Below, piece after piece: positions 53,202 through 62,812 of a stretch of 64,000 nt of DNA (positions are counted from its first letter, which is position 1; each line of letters begins with the position of its first letter). Source of the stretch: Streptomyces actinomycinicus (GTDB lineage Bacteria > Actinomycetota > Actinomycetes > Streptomycetales > Streptomycetaceae); assembly GCF_016741775.1 (NCBI RefSeq), contig NZ_JAERRK010000001.1, positions 124,001 to 188,000 of the forward strand, read 5' to 3'. The notes beneath the pieces were generated by a model that saw only the letters and a program-made list of their open reading frames with translations, searched no databases and was not told the origin of the DNA. Made by a program: the position numbers and the translations under genes.

Positions 53202-53551
53202 CCAGCGAAGAAGCGTGGGGTGGACGTCGTCCCGGTTCGCGGAGCCGTAGACGTGGAGTCCCACAGCTGCCCGGAGCCGGTCGAGCAGGCGCGCCGGCCA
53301 GTCCGGCCGGCGGGCCCCCTGCCCCTTCAGCTCGCCGACGAAGATCCCCTGTAGCTCCTCGTCGAGGCCGTGCCCGAAGAGGGGGATCAGATATCCCTCC
53401 TGCTCGTACCGGACGCAGCCGAAGCCGCCGCCCTGGACCTGGTAGACGACACCGGTCGGGGCCGCCACGATCACGAACACCCAGCCCCGGCCGGTGCCCG
53501 AGCCGTCGGGTCGAGGTAGACGTACCGCCGCTTGCCGTCCGGTTGAGCCAT
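53202..53551 (-). pseudogene. Truncated and frameshifted DUF6210-like gene
   Basis: On the minus strand the protein starts MAQPDGKRRYVYLDP, then a one-base shift at about 53505-53510 is needed to continue GWVFVIVAAPTGVVYQVQGGGF...CVRYEQEGYLIPLFGHGLDEEL...DWPARLLDRLRAAVG. The match to a DUF6210-type protein (recognised from memory) fades near 53220 and no natural stop occurs before the methyltransferase gene. So the gene has lost its 3' end and its frame. It marks the right edge of the island. No intact gene lies in 53202-53665. Confidence 0.6.
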
Positions 53552-53665
53552 GCAGGAGAGCGTGGCACAGCCGGAAGGGAACTGTCCCCGTCGTTGTGGT
53601 CGTCCTCCGTTGTGATCATGAATGTGCGGCCCTGACCAGGCCGGCACCGACGGGGGAGACGAGAC

Positions 53666-55009
53666 GTGTTCGAGGCTGTGTTCCGTGACGACCACGGGTT
53701 CCTGGGCGGGCTCGCCGTCGTCGCGGCCGTGCTAGGTGCTGCGGCCTGGTGGGGGGCCCGACGGCGGCGGGCCGAGCACGCCTTCTGGTGGTTCCCGTTC
53801 GTCTTCTGTCTCACCGGCGTACTCGGGGTCACCCTCGCGCTGCGGACCGGTGAGGGCGGCGGTGCCGCCGAGTGCGTGGTCAACCATGAGATCGCCGAGC
53901 CCTTCCACACCACCCAGGGACTGTGGAACCTGGCCATGTTCGTGCCGGTCGGGTTCTTCGGGGTGCTCGCACTGCGGCGGCCGGTGCCGGTGCTCGCGGG
54001 AGTCGTCGCACTGCCCTGTCTCATCGAACTCGCCCAGGCCCTCGGGCGGTTCGTCAGCGGCGTCTGCGACAGCGCCGACGTCGAGATGAACGTGTGCGGC
54101 GGGCTGGCGGGGCTGGCCGCGGGGCTCCTGGCGGTGCGCGGGAGGGTCGCCTGGCGTGCCTGGGCCAGGCGCACCCTGGTGCTGGCCGGGGCGCTCGGCG
54201 TGCTCGGAGCGGGCACGCTCCAGACCGCGGTCACCCTGACCCACGTCGACGGCTCCAGTGTCCGCGACGCGGACGGTGACGAGCGGGCCGTCGCGGAGCG
54301 GGTCGTGCGGCAGGCCTCCGGCGACCGGTACCGGGTCCGGAAAGTGCAGATCAGCCCTGGCATCGACGGTTACAACGGCCAGATGTACATCCATCTGGCC
54401 GGAGGGGGCTCGGCGGATCTGATGTGGCCCGGAGGGCGCCGGCTCGACGTCGACTTCGAGGACGCCTCGGGTCCCGGTCTCGCCGTTCCCGGCACCGCTG
54501 CGCCGCACGACGCCGAGGACGCCTTCCGCATAGCCCGCTCCTACATGCGCGCCCACTACCCCTGGGCCGAGTCGGCCTCCTGGCACGCGACGCGGCCGGC
54601 CGGCGAGGAGCAGGGCGGGGGCGGATGGACCACCTCGTGGCGGTTCAAGGAGCACGGGGTGTCCATGCCCCGCAGCCTCGACGTGCGGATCGACCGGACG
54701 GGCCGCGTCCACGGGCTCCTTGCCGACTTCGGGCCCAGGCACGTGGCCCTTCCGGCCGGACTGGTCTCGGCGCGGCAGGCCGAGGAGATCGTGCGGCGGC
54801 AGGAGCGGAACAGCGGTGCCGACGTCGCGAGCCTGCGGTACCACGCCCGTGAGCTGACCGCGGAGCGCACCAAGGGCTATCGGGGGCCCTGGCGCGCGGT
54901 CTGGCACGTCGAGGTGGCCCGCCCGGACTGCAGGCCGGACGCGGACGGGGACGGGTGCGAGCCGTACGACGTCGAGGTGGACGCCGCGACCCGCCGGTCG
55001 GCCGGGTGA
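53666..55009 (+). CDS. VanZ-like membrane protein with large C-terminal domain
   Basis: 447 residues, GTG start. Four or five helices in the first about 185 residues, with the VanZ-type segment TTQGLWNLAMFVPVGFFGVLALRR and the acidic VSGVCDSADVEMNVCGGLAGLAAG. A large soluble C-terminal domain (about 200-447) follows, probably extracytoplasmic, with several cysteines near the end (DCRPDADGDGCEPYDVEVDAATR). VanZ proteins are linked to low-level glycopeptide resistance and envelope effects; here function is unknown. Confidence 0.8.
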   Translation: MFEAVFRDDHGFLGGLAVVAAVLGAAAWWGARRRRAEHAFWWFPFVFCLTGVLGVTLALRTGEGGGAAECVVNHEIAEPFHTTQGLWNLAMFVPVGFFGVLALRRPVPVLAGVVALPCLIELAQALGRFVSGVCDSADVEMNVCGGLAGLAAGLLAVRGRVAWRAWARRTLVLAGALGVLGAGTLQTAVTLTHVDGSSVRDADGDERAVAERVVRQASGDRYRVRKVQISPGIDGYNGQMYIHLAGGGSADLMWPGGRRLDVDFEDASGPGLAVPGTAAPHDAEDAFRIARSYMRAHYPWAESASWHATRPAGEEQGGGGWTTSWRFKEHGVSMPRSLDVRIDRTGRVHGLLADFGPRHVALPAGLVSARQAEEIVRRQERNSGADVASLRYHARELTAERTKGYRGPWRAVWHVEVARPDCRPDADGDGCEPYDVEVDAATRRSAG

Positions 55010-55024
55010 TCCGCCACCGGTCTC

Positions 55025-55060
55025 CGAACTCCTGCCCTGCGAACATGCGTACAACCATCC
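55025..55060 (+). repeat. Duplicated leader sequence, copy 1
   Basis: CGAACTCCTGCCCTGCGAAC continues with ATGCGTACAACCATCC, about 90% identical to 56135-56172 before the second serine hydrolase gene. The promoter and leader were duplicated with the gene. Confidence 0.8.
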
Positions 55061-55149
55061 ATCGCCCCGGCGAGTCCATCCAGTCAGCGCACGGGTGCGC
55101 TCAACGGCGTTCAGGGGGACGCCCGTACGACATTCAAGGGGAACTTTCC

Positions 55150-56073
55150 ATGACTTACCGGACATCCGGCCGGGCCGGGGTGCTCGCGGCTGCGCTCAGT
55201 GCCGCGCTGCTCATACCCGCCGTCACCGCGGCCACGCCCGCCGCCGCGGCCGCGCCCACCGTCAGCTGCACGTCCGCCAAGGCGGGCCTGGCGGACAAGC
55301 TGAAGAAGGACATCACGGCCGCGCTGGCGAACCGCAAGGGCACGGTCGCCGTCGGCCTGTACGACCGCAGCACCAAGACCACCTGCACGCTGCGCGCCAC
55401 CAGCGCCTACGACTCGGCCAGCACGGTCAAGGTCACCGTGCTCGCCACGCTGCTGTGGGACGCGAAGAAGCACAACCGGTACCTGACGAGCACCGAGCAG
55501 TCGCTCGCCAAGGCCATGATCACGCAGTCCGACAACACCGCCACCAGCAAGCTGTGGAAGCAGCTGGGCATGGCGAAGATCAAGGGCTTCCTGTCGGCCG
55601 CGGGCATGACGAAGACCGTGCCGGGCGCGAACGGCTACTGGGGCCTGACCCAGGAGAACGTCAACGACGAGCAGAAGCTGCTCAAGCTGATCACCGCGAA
55701 GAACAGCGTGCTCAGCGACAACGCCCGCGCCTACATCCTCAAGCTGATGGGCCAGGTCGTCTCCTCGCAGCGCTGGGGCACGCCCGCCGGCGCCCCGTCC
55801 TCCGTCGCCGTGCACGTCAAGAACGGCTGGCTGCAGCGCTCCACGCACGGCTGGCGGGTGCACAGCCTGGGCACCTTCAACGGCGCCGGCCACGACTACG
55901 TGATCAGCGTGCTGACGCAGGACAACAGCACCATGAGCTACGGCGTGACCACCATCCAGAACGTCGCCAAGGCGATCCACAAGGACCTGGTGCCCACCAC
56001 GTCCGGGGTCACCCGCTACACGCCGACCAGCCGGCCCAGCGAGGCGTTCGTCGCCGTGCCGCAGCAGGGCTGA
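55150..56073 (+). CDS. Secreted class A beta-lactamase-like serine hydrolase, copy A
   Basis: 307 residues. Signal peptide to about residue 38 (TPAAAAAPT). The penicillin-recognising motifs are S91-T-V-K94, S127-D-N129 and K224-N-G226 (in place of KTG). The class A omega-loop ExxLN is not evident, so it is better called a beta-lactamase/DD-peptidase-related serine hydrolase than a proven beta-lactamase. It sits directly before a close paralogue. ATG follows AAGGGGAA. A role in the cell wall is inferred. Confidence 0.9.
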   Translation: MTYRTSGRAGVLAAALSAALLIPAVTAATPAAAAAPTVSCTSAKAGLADKLKKDITAALANRKGTVAVGLYDRSTKTTCTLRATSAYDSASTVKVTVLATLLWDAKKHNRYLTSTEQSLAKAMITQSDNTATSKLWKQLGMAKIKGFLSAAGMTKTVPGANGYWGLTQENVNDEQKLLKLITAKNSVLSDNARAYILKLMGQVVSSQRWGTPAGAPSSVAVHVKNGWLQRSTHGWRVHSLGTFNGAGHDYVISVLTQDNSTMSYGVTTIQNVAKAIHKDLVPTTSGVTRYTPTSRPSEAFVAVPQQG

Positions 56074-56134
56074 GGCCCGGGCCCGGGCCTCGCGGCCACC
56101 GTCGCGAGGTCCTGACACCATCCTCCTGATTGCC

Positions 56135-56172
56135 CGAACTCCCGTTCCTGCGAACATGCGTACAGCCGTCGT
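56135..56172 (+). repeat. Duplicated leader sequence, copy 2
   Basis: CGAACTCCCGTTCCTGCGAA continues with CATGCGTACAGCCGTCG, the counterpart of 55025-55060. Confidence 0.8.
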
Positions 56173-56259
56173 CCGTCCCGGCCGCCGCGCAGGCGGTGCG
56201 GGGACGCGTCCGACGGCATCCGCAGGACGACCGAACGACGTTCAAGGGGGAAGCTCTTC

Positions 56260-57180
56260 ATGACCCACCGGATATCCGGCCGCGCCGGGGTGCTCACGAC
56301 CGCCCTCGGTGCCACGCTGCTCGTCTGTGCCGCCGCCCTTCCGGCCGCGGCGGCACCGACGGGCACCGTCAACTGCACGTCCGCCAAGGCGGGTCTGGCC
56401 GACAAGCTGAAGAAGGACATCACGGCCGCGCTGGCGAACCGCAAGGGCACGGTCGCCGTCGGCCTGTACGACCGCACCGCCGGCACCACCTGCACGCTGA
56501 ACGCCGCCACCGCCTACGACTCGGCCAGCACGGTCAAGGTCACCGTGCTCGCCACGCTGCTGTGGGACGCGAAGAAGCAGAACCGGTACCTGACCGACAC
56601 CGAGGACGCACTCGCCACGGCCATGATCACCCAGTCGGACAACGACGCGACCAGCACGCTGTGGAAGCAGCTCGGCGTGGCGAAGATCCAGGGCTTCCTG
56701 ACCGCGGCCGGCATGACGAAGACCGTGCCGGGCGCGGACGGTTACTGGGGTCTGACCCAGGAGAACGTCACCGACGAGCAGAAGCTGCTCAAGTTGATCA
56801 CCGCGAAGAACAGCGTGCTGAGCGACAAGTCCCGTGCCTACATCCTGAAGCTGATGGGCCAGGTCGTCGCGGACCAGCGCTGGGGGACCCCTGCCGGTGC
56901 GCCCTCCTCCGTCGCCGTGCACGTCAAGAACGGCTGGCTGCAGCGCTCCGCGCACGGCTGGCGGGTGCACAGCCTGGGCACCTTCAACGGCGCCGGCCAC
57001 GACTACGTGATCAGCGTGCTGACCCAGGACAACAGCACCATGGACTACGGCGTGACCACCATCCAGAACGTCGCCAAGGCGATCCACAAGGACCTGGTGC
57101 CCACCACGTCCGGGATCACCCGCTACACGCCGACCAGCAGGCCCAGCGAGGCGTTCGTCGCCGTGCCGCCGCGGGGCTGA
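56260..57180 (+). CDS. Secreted class A beta-lactamase-like serine hydrolase, copy B
   Basis: 306 residues, an obvious tandem duplicate of the preceding gene: the mature parts differ at scattered positions only, while the signal peptides differ more. Motifs S90-T-V-K93, the QSDND segment and the VKNGW segment are kept. Both copies look functional. The coding and leader regions are duplicated, with about 1.1 kb per unit. AAGGGGGAAG precedes the ATG. Confidence 0.9.
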   Translation: MTHRISGRAGVLTTALGATLLVCAAALPAAAAPTGTVNCTSAKAGLADKLKKDITAALANRKGTVAVGLYDRTAGTTCTLNAATAYDSASTVKVTVLATLLWDAKKQNRYLTDTEDALATAMITQSDNDATSTLWKQLGVAKIQGFLTAAGMTKTVPGADGYWGLTQENVTDEQKLLKLITAKNSVLSDKSRAYILKLMGQVVADQRWGTPAGAPSSVAVHVKNGWLQRSAHGWRVHSLGTFNGAGHDYVISVLTQDNSTMDYGVTTIQNVAKAIHKDLVPTTSGITRYTPTSRPSEAFVAVPPRG

Positions 57181-57233
57181 CGCTTCACGAGGCGGTCTCC
57201 CGTACGTCACCGGCGAGTTCTACGGTGACGGTC

Positions 57234-58289
57234 ATGCGCCTGAGAACTCTGCTCGCCGGACTCACCGCCGGCCTGGCGGCGGCCACCTGCCTCACCGCCG
57301 GGCCGGCCGCCGCCAACCCGCCCGGTAACCAAGCCTGTTCATCCCGCGTCCTCCTCGACCGCTTCTCCGACGCGCTCGACAAGACGACGTACGACGGCAC
57401 CTTCGTCGGCAACTTCTCCGCGCTCGCGGCGGACCGGGACGGCTCGCTCCTGGCCCTGGCGGACCGCTCGTCCCTGTTCCGGCTGGACGCCCGCACCCTG
57501 AAGCCCGAGGCGGTCGTCCGCCTCGCCGACGAGAAGGGCGCCGACCTCGACTCCGAGGGCCTCGTCATCGACCGGCCGTCCCGGGCCCGCTCGGCCCGGC
57601 GGACTCCCGTCGGCACCCTGCTCGTCACCTCGGAGACCGAGCCGTCCGTCCGCCGCTACTCGCGCACCGGCACGCTCCTCGAGCGGCTCCCGGTGCCGCC
57701 CTCCCTCCAGGTCGCCCCGGCCGGCCGCGCCACCGCCAACCAGACCTTCGAGGGCCTGACCCTGCTGCCCGGCGGCCGCACCCTGCTGGCCTCCATGGAG
57801 TACGCCCTCGCGGGCGACTCGGCCGGCATCGTCCGCTTCCAGACCTGGGAGCGCCACGAGGGCCGCTTCGAGCCCGCCGCCCAGTACGCCTACCGCACCG
57901 ACACCGGCCTCGGCGTCCCCGAGGTCCAGGCCACCCCCGACGGCCGCCTGCTGGTCCTGGAGCGCGGCTTCACCGCCGGCGTCGGCAACACGGTCCGCCT
58001 CTACCTGGCCGACCCCCGCCACGCCACGGACACCAGCACCACCGAGCACCTGACGGGCCAGCCGGAGGTCCGCCTGATCAGGAAGACGCTCCTCGCGGAC
58101 ATGGTCACCTGCCCGTCCCTGGGCGCCACGGCCAGGCAGCCGCAGCCGAACCCCCTGCTGGACAACATCGAGGGCATGACGGTCACGGGCCGTGACCACA
58201 GGGGCCGCCTGAAGGTCCTCCTGGTGAGCGACGACAACCAGAACGCGGCCCAGACGACCCGTTTCCTCTTCCTCCGGGTGCGGACCTGA
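57234..58289 (+). CDS. Secreted esterase-like/phytase-like beta-propeller protein
   Basis: 351 residues. Signal peptide MRLRTLLAGLTAGLAAATCLTAGPAAA, then a phytase-like/esterase-like domain of the type with FSALAADRDGSLLALADRS, DSEGLVI, FEGLTLLPGGRTL and DNIEGMTV blade motifs. Substrate unknown. It starts 54 bases after the serine hydrolase on the same strand. Confidence 0.85.
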   Translation: MRLRTLLAGLTAGLAAATCLTAGPAAANPPGNQACSSRVLLDRFSDALDKTTYDGTFVGNFSALAADRDGSLLALADRSSLFRLDARTLKPEAVVRLADEKGADLDSEGLVIDRPSRARSARRTPVGTLLVTSETEPSVRRYSRTGTLLERLPVPPSLQVAPAGRATANQTFEGLTLLPGGRTLLASMEYALAGDSAGIVRFQTWERHEGRFEPAAQYAYRTDTGLGVPEVQATPDGRLLVLERGFTAGVGNTVRLYLADPRHATDTSTTEHLTGQPEVRLIRKTLLADMVTCPSLGATARQPQPNPLLDNIEGMTVTGRDHRGRLKVLLVSDDNQNAAQTTRFLFLRVRT

Positions 58290-58324
58290 CTCCGGTGCGA
58301 CAGTCCGGTGCGACAGCCGGCCCG

Positions 58325-58348
58325 AAGGGGCGCGGGGCACCGCGCGGG
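58325..58348 (+). repeat. Dispersed intergenic GGGGCGCGGGG element
   Basis: AAGGGGCGCGGGGCACCGCG, a diverged copy of the element at 17894-17924 and 30518-30546, in the 180-base gap before the ABC exporter. Confidence 0.5.
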
Positions 58349-58469
58349 AACCTCGGCGAAGCCGCACCCGCCGGGGCGGCCGTCCCCGATTGTTGCGGCG
58401 GGATGAAATCACCGCCCCAGAACGTTGGTGTCTTCCGGTAGAGCATGACCGGAACCAGGAGGCAGCGGC

Positions 58470-61400
58470 GTGGCAACGCAACGGGGATGGGCAAGACGAC
58501 TCGCGAAGTACGCCTGGCGCTACCCCACGGACGTGACCCTCGCTCTGGGCTCGTCCCTGGCCGGCATGGCCGTCATGGCCGTCGTCCCGCTGATCACCAA
58601 GGTGATCATCGATGACGTCATCGGCGGCCACACCCGTTCGATGGCCCCCTGGGCCGGCGCCCTCATAGGCGCCGCCGTCCTCGTCTACGCCTTCACCTAC
58701 ATACGCCGCTACTACGGTGGCCGGCTCGCCCTGGACGTCCAGCACGACCTGCGGACCGAGATGTACGGCACGATCACCCGGCTGGACGGCCGCCGCCAGG
58801 ACGAGCTGTCCACCGGGCAGGTCGTCGGCCGGGCCACCAGCGACCTCCAGCTGATCCAGAGCCTGCTCTTCATGCTCCCGATGACCGTCGGGAACCTCCT
58901 GCTCTTCCTGATCTCCCTGGTGATCATGGCGTGGCTGTCGCTGCCGCTGACCCTGGTCGCCCTGGCCGTCGCCCCGGCCCTCGCCTGGATCGCCCGGCGC
59001 AGCCGCAGCAGGCTGCACCCCGCCACCTGGTACGCCCAGGCCCAGGCCGCCGCCGTCGCCGGGGTGGTCGACGGCGCGGTGAGCGGCGTTCGCGTGGTGA
59101 AGGGCTTCGGGCAGGAGGAGCAGGAGACCGGCAAGCTGCGGGAGGTCGGCCGCCGCCTCTTCGCGGGACGCCTCCGCACGATCCGCCTGAACAGCAAGTA
59201 CACCCCGGCCCTGCAGGCCGTCCCGGCGCTCGGCCAGGTCGCCATGCTGGCCCTCGGCGGCTGGCTCGCCGTCCGCGGGCACATCACGCTCGGCACGTTC
59301 GTGGCCTTCTCCACCTACCTCGCCCAGCTGGTCGGCCCGGTCCGGATGCTCGCGATGGTCCTCACGGTCGGCCAGCAGGCCCGGGCCGGCACCGAGCGGG
59401 TCCTGGAGCTGATCGACACCGAGCCGGCCCTGCGGGACGGCACCAAGGAACTGCCGCCCGACGCGCCCGCGACGGTCGAGTTCGACGACGTGTCCTTCGG
59501 CTACGACCGAGCGAGCAGCCCCGTCCTCGAAGGGCTCAGCTTCGAGATCCGGTCCGGCGAGACCCTGGCCGTCGTCGGCTCCTCCGGCTCCGGCAAGTCC
59601 ACCCTCTCCCTGCTCCTGCCGCGCTTCTACGACGTCACGCACGGTGCCGTCCTGATCGGCGGCCACGACGTGCGCGAGCTGACCCTGGACTCGCTGCGGG
59701 CCGCGATCGGCCTGGTCCCTGAAGATTCGTTCCTCTTCTCCGACACCGTCCGCAGCAACATCGCCTACGGCCGCCCGGACGCCACCCAGGAGGAGATCGA
59801 GGCCGCCGCCCGCGCCGCCCAGGCGGACCGTTTCATCACGGAGCTGCCGGACGGCTACGACACCAAGGTCGGCGAGCACGGCCTCACCCTCTCCGGCGGC
59901 CAGCGCCAGCGCATCGCCCTGGCCCGCGCCCTGCTCACCGACCCGCGGCTGCTGGTCCTGGACGACGCCACCTCCGCCGTGGACGCCCGGGTCGAGCACG
60001 AGATCCACGAGGCGCTGAAGCACGTGATGCAGGGCCGTACGACCCTGCTGATCGCGCACCGCCGCTCCACGCTGAACCTCGCCGACCGCATCGCCGTCCT
60101 GGACGGCGGCCGGCTCGTCGACGTCGGCACCCACGAGGACCTCCAGCAGCGCTCGGCCCTCTACCGCCGCCTGCTCACCGACCCCGACGAGCTGGGCGGC
60201 GTCTCGCCGGGCCACGCCGAGCCCGCCGTGCCGAGCGAGGACACCTCCGTCCGGGAGGAGCTGGACGCCGAGTTCGACGCCGAGCGCGGGGTCACCCCCA
60301 GGCTGTGGAACGGTGACCGCGCGCCCAAGGACCAGGCCCTGACCGGCACCCCGGCCACCCCGGAACTGCTCGCCCAGGTCGAGGCGCTGCCCCCGGCCAC
60401 CGACACCCCGGACATCGACGAGGCCCGCGCGGTCCGCCCCGAGGACTCCTACGGCCTGCGCCGGCTGCTGCGCGGTTTCGGGCTGCCCCTGCTGGTCAGC
60501 CTGGCGCTGGTCGCCGTGGACGCGGGCGCGGGCCTGCTGCTGCCGGTGCTGATCCGGCACGGCATCGACTCGGGCGTGTCCGAGATGGCGACCGGCGCGG
60601 TGTGGACGGCATCCCTGCTCGGCCTGCTGACCGTGCTGGTGCAGTGGGTGGCGCAGACCGGCGAGACCCGGATGACCGGCCGTACCGGCGAGCGTGTGCT
60701 GTACGCGCTGCGGCTGAAGATCTTCGCGCAGCTCCAGCGGCTCGGGCTCGACTACTACGAGCGCGAGCTGACCGGCCGGATCATGACGCGGATGACGACC
60801 GACGTCGATGCGCTGTCGACGTTCCTCCAGACCGGACTGGTCACGGCGTTCGTCTCGGTCGTCACGTTCTTCGGGATCATGGTCGCCCTGCTGGTGCTCG
60901 ACGTACAGCTCGCCCTGGTCGTCTTCGCCACCCTGCCCCCGCTGGTCGTGGCCACCTTCTTCTTCCGCCGGGCGAGCGTGAAGGCGTACGAACTCGCCCG
61001 CGAGCGCGTCTCGACGGTGAACGCCGACCTCCAGGAGACCGTGGCCGGGCTCCGGATCGTGCAGGCCTTCCGGCGCGAGCGGGACGGCGGGCGGCGGTTC
61101 GCCGAGCGCAGCGACGGCTACCGCAGCGCCCGCATCCACGGCCAGTGGCTGATATCCGTCTACTTCCCGTTCGTGCAGCTGCTGTCCTCGGTCGCCGCGG
61201 CGGCCGTGCTGATCGCGGGCGCCGGCCGGGTGGAGGCGGCCACCCTCACCACCGGCGCGCTGGTGGCCTACCTGCTCTACATCGACCTGTTCTTCGCCCC
61301 CGTCCAGCAGCTCTCCCAGGTCTTCGACGGCTACCAGCAGGCCACGGTCTCGCTGGGCCGCATCCAGGAGCTGCTGCGCGAGCCGACCTCCACCGAGTCC

Positions 61401-62192
61401 GCCGAGGAGCCGCTCGGCGTGCGGTCCCTGCGCGGTGACATCACCTTCGAGGACGTGCACTTCGCCTACGGCGAGGACGAGGAGGCGCTGACGGGCATCG
61501 ACCTGACGGTCCCGGCGGGGCAGACGGTCGCCTTCGTCGGCGAGACCGGCGCCGGAAAGTCGACACTGGTCAAGCTGGTCGCCCGGTTCTACGACCCGAC
61601 CGGCGGGCGGGTCACCGTGGACGGCACGGATCTGCGCGCCCTGGACCTCACCTCGTACCGGCACCGGCTAGGGGTCGTCCCGCAGGAGGCGTACCTCTTC
61701 CCGGGCACCGTCCGGGACGCCATCGCCTACGGCCGGCCCGAGGCCACCGACGCCGAGGTGGAGGCGGCGGCCCGCGCGGTCGGCGCGCACGAGATGATCG
61801 CCACGCTGGAGGGCGGTTATCTGCACGAGGTCGCCGAACGCGGGCGCAACCTCTCGGCGGGCCAGCGCCAGCTGATCGCCCTGGCCCGCGCCGAGCTGGT
61901 CGACCCCGACGTCCTGCTGCTGGACGAGGCCACGGCCGCCCTGGACCTGGCCACCGAGGCACAGGTCAACCAGGCCACCGACCGCCTGGCCGGCCGCCGT
62001 ACGACCCTCGTGGTCGCCCACCGGCTGACCACGGCCGCCCGCGCGGACCGGGTGGTGCTCATGGACCACGGCCGGGTGGCCGAGGACGGCACGCACGAGG
62101 AACTCCTCGCCCGCGACGGCCGGTACGCCGAGCTGTGGCGGACCTTCGTGGGCCGGTCCGAGCCGGAGGAGCCGGTCGGCGTGTCCCGCTGA
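58470..62192 (+). CDS. Fused double ABC exporter (TMD-NBD-TMD-NBD)
   Basis: 1240 residues, two complete ABC exporter half-units in one chain. Each half has six helices. NBD1 has Walker [10 protein letters not shown] (about 370), signature LSGGQRQR and Walker [13 protein letters not shown] (about 493), with Asp at the catalytic Glu position. NBD2 has Walker [10 protein letters not shown] (about 1023), signature LSAGQRQ and Walker [12 protein letters not shown] with the Glu (about 1150). A charged linker of about 75 residues (575-650) joins the halves. It should export lipids, drugs or peptides. GTG start follows AGGAGG. Confidence 0.94.
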   Translation: MATQRGWARRLAKYAWRYPTDVTLALGSSLAGMAVMAVVPLITKVIIDDVIGGHTRSMAPWAGALIGAAVLVYAFTYIRRYYGGRLALDVQHDLRTEMYGTITRLDGRRQDELSTGQVVGRATSDLQLIQSLLFMLPMTVGNLLLFLISLVIMAWLSLPLTLVALAVAPALAWIARRSRSRLHPATWYAQAQAAAVAGVVDGAVSGVRVVKGFGQEEQETGKLREVGRRLFAGRLRTIRLNSKYTPALQAVPALGQVAMLALGGWLAVRGHITLGTFVAFSTYLAQLVGPVRMLAMVLTVGQQARAGTERVLELIDTEPALRDGTKELPPDAPATVEFDDVSFGYDRASSPVLEGLSFEIRSGETLAVVGSSGSGKSTLSLLLPRFYDVTHGAVLIGGHDVRELTLDSLRAAIGLVPEDSFLFSDTVRSNIAYGRPDATQEEIEAAARAAQADRFITELPDGYDTKVGEHGLTLSGGQRQRIALARALLTDPRLLVLDDATSAVDARVEHEIHEALKHVMQGRTTLLIAHRRSTLNLADRIAVLDGGRLVDVGTHEDLQQRSALYRRLLTDPDELGGVSPGHAEPAVPSEDTSVREELDAEFDAERGVTPRLWNGDRAPKDQALTGTPATPELLAQVEALPPATDTPDIDEARAVRPEDSYGLRRLLRGFGLPLLVSLALVAVDAGAGLLLPVLIRHGIDSGVSEMATGAVWTASLLGLLTVLVQWVAQTGETRMTGRTGERVLYALRLKIFAQLQRLGLDYYERELTGRIMTRMTTDVDALSTFLQTGLVTAFVSVVTFFGIMVALLVLDVQLALVVFATLPPLVVATFFFRRASVKAYELARERVSTVNADLQETVAGLRIVQAFRRERDGGRRFAERSDGYRSARIHGQWLISVYFPFVQLLSSVAAAAVLIAGAGRVEAATLTTGALVAYLLYIDLFFAPVQQLSQVFDGYQQATVSLGRIQELLREPTSTESAEEPLGVRSLRGDITFEDVHFAYGEDEEALTGIDLTVPAGQTVAFVGETGAGKSTLVKLVARFYDPTGGRVTVDGTDLRALDLTSYRHRLGVVPQEAYLFPGTVRDAIAYGRPEATDAEVEAAARAVGAHEMIATLEGGYLHEVAERGRNLSAGQRQLIALARAELVDPDVLLLDEATAALDLATEAQVNQATDRLAGRRTTLVVAHRLTTAARADRVVLMDHGRVAEDGTHEELLARDGRYAELWRTFVGRSEPEEPVGVSR

Positions 62193-62327
62193 GGGCCTTG
62201 CGGGGCCCGGGCGGGGGCACCCCGTCGGCACGTACCGCTGACGGTCGTGCAACCATCCGACATATGTCGTGCGTCCGTACATCAGTACGGGCACGGGGGA
62301 GTATGACCGCGGCACGGGGAGGACGAA

Positions 62328-62720
62328 GTGGACAGTGGTGCGATACGCCGGCGGCTGGCGTTCGGTGCGGCCGTGCTGGCCGCGTCCGGGGCGTTGGCGT
62401 TCACGGCGGCGGGTACCGCCCAGGCCGCCACGGCCGGCGGCTGTGCCGGGCGCGAGGTGCGGACCCTGCCGTTCAGAACCGGCGTCACCCACGTCTACAA
62501 GCACCACGGCTTCGTCTGTGCCGTCACCCTCGCCAAGCACCCGGGCCGCACCCAGACCATGTCGGTCAGCGTGCAGGCCCGCGGCAACCTCCCGGTCGTC
62601 GACAAGGGCCGCTACAAGCACCACGCCGGCCCGGTGACCGTGAACGCGGGGCACCGCTGCGTCTGGATCAGGGGCTCGGTGGGCCGGTCCACGGTCAGTT
62701 CCGGCTGGATCCTGTGCTGA
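62328..62720 (+). CDS. Small secreted cysteine-containing protein
   Basis: 130 residues. Signal peptide (FGAAVLAASGALAFTAAGTAQA, cleaved near residue 33) then a mature domain of about 97 residues with four cysteines (GGCAGR, FVCAV, HRCVWI and the C-terminal WILC), probably two disulfides, and basic/His-rich stretches. No family recognised. GTG start follows GGGGAGGACGAA. An inverted repeat CCGTACATCAGTACGG lies at 62275-62290. Confidence 0.75.
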   Translation: MDSGAIRRRLAFGAAVLAASGALAFTAAGTAQAATAGGCAGREVRTLPFRTGVTHVYKHHGFVCAVTLAKHPGRTQTMSVSVQARGNLPVVDKGRYKHHAGPVTVNAGHRCVWIRGSVGRSTVSSGWILC

Positions 62721-62812
62721 ACGGTTGATCCGGAGCACTCAATTCCCTCTGGTGTGGCAGCAGTTGCTGGGATAGCTTCCGGCGCACGTCTGTCTCACAG
62801 GGGAGAGTGCGC

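Noticed and set aside
53035..54363. Minus-strand frame of 442 codons antisense to the VanZ-like gene
   Set aside because: Composition and lack of recognisable domains show it is a shadow frame; only the DUF6210-like segment in a different frame is meaningful there.
55150..57180. Antibiotic-resistance beta-lactamases
   Set aside because: SxxK, SDN and K-N-G are present, but no ExxLN omega-loop Glu is evident; activity cannot be claimed.
57339..61664. Minus-strand open frame of 1441 codons
   Set aside because: It lies antisense to the ABC exporter and esterase genes, whose domains and motifs are clear. High GC makes long antisense frames common; the translation is low-complexity Gly/Arg/Val/Gln.
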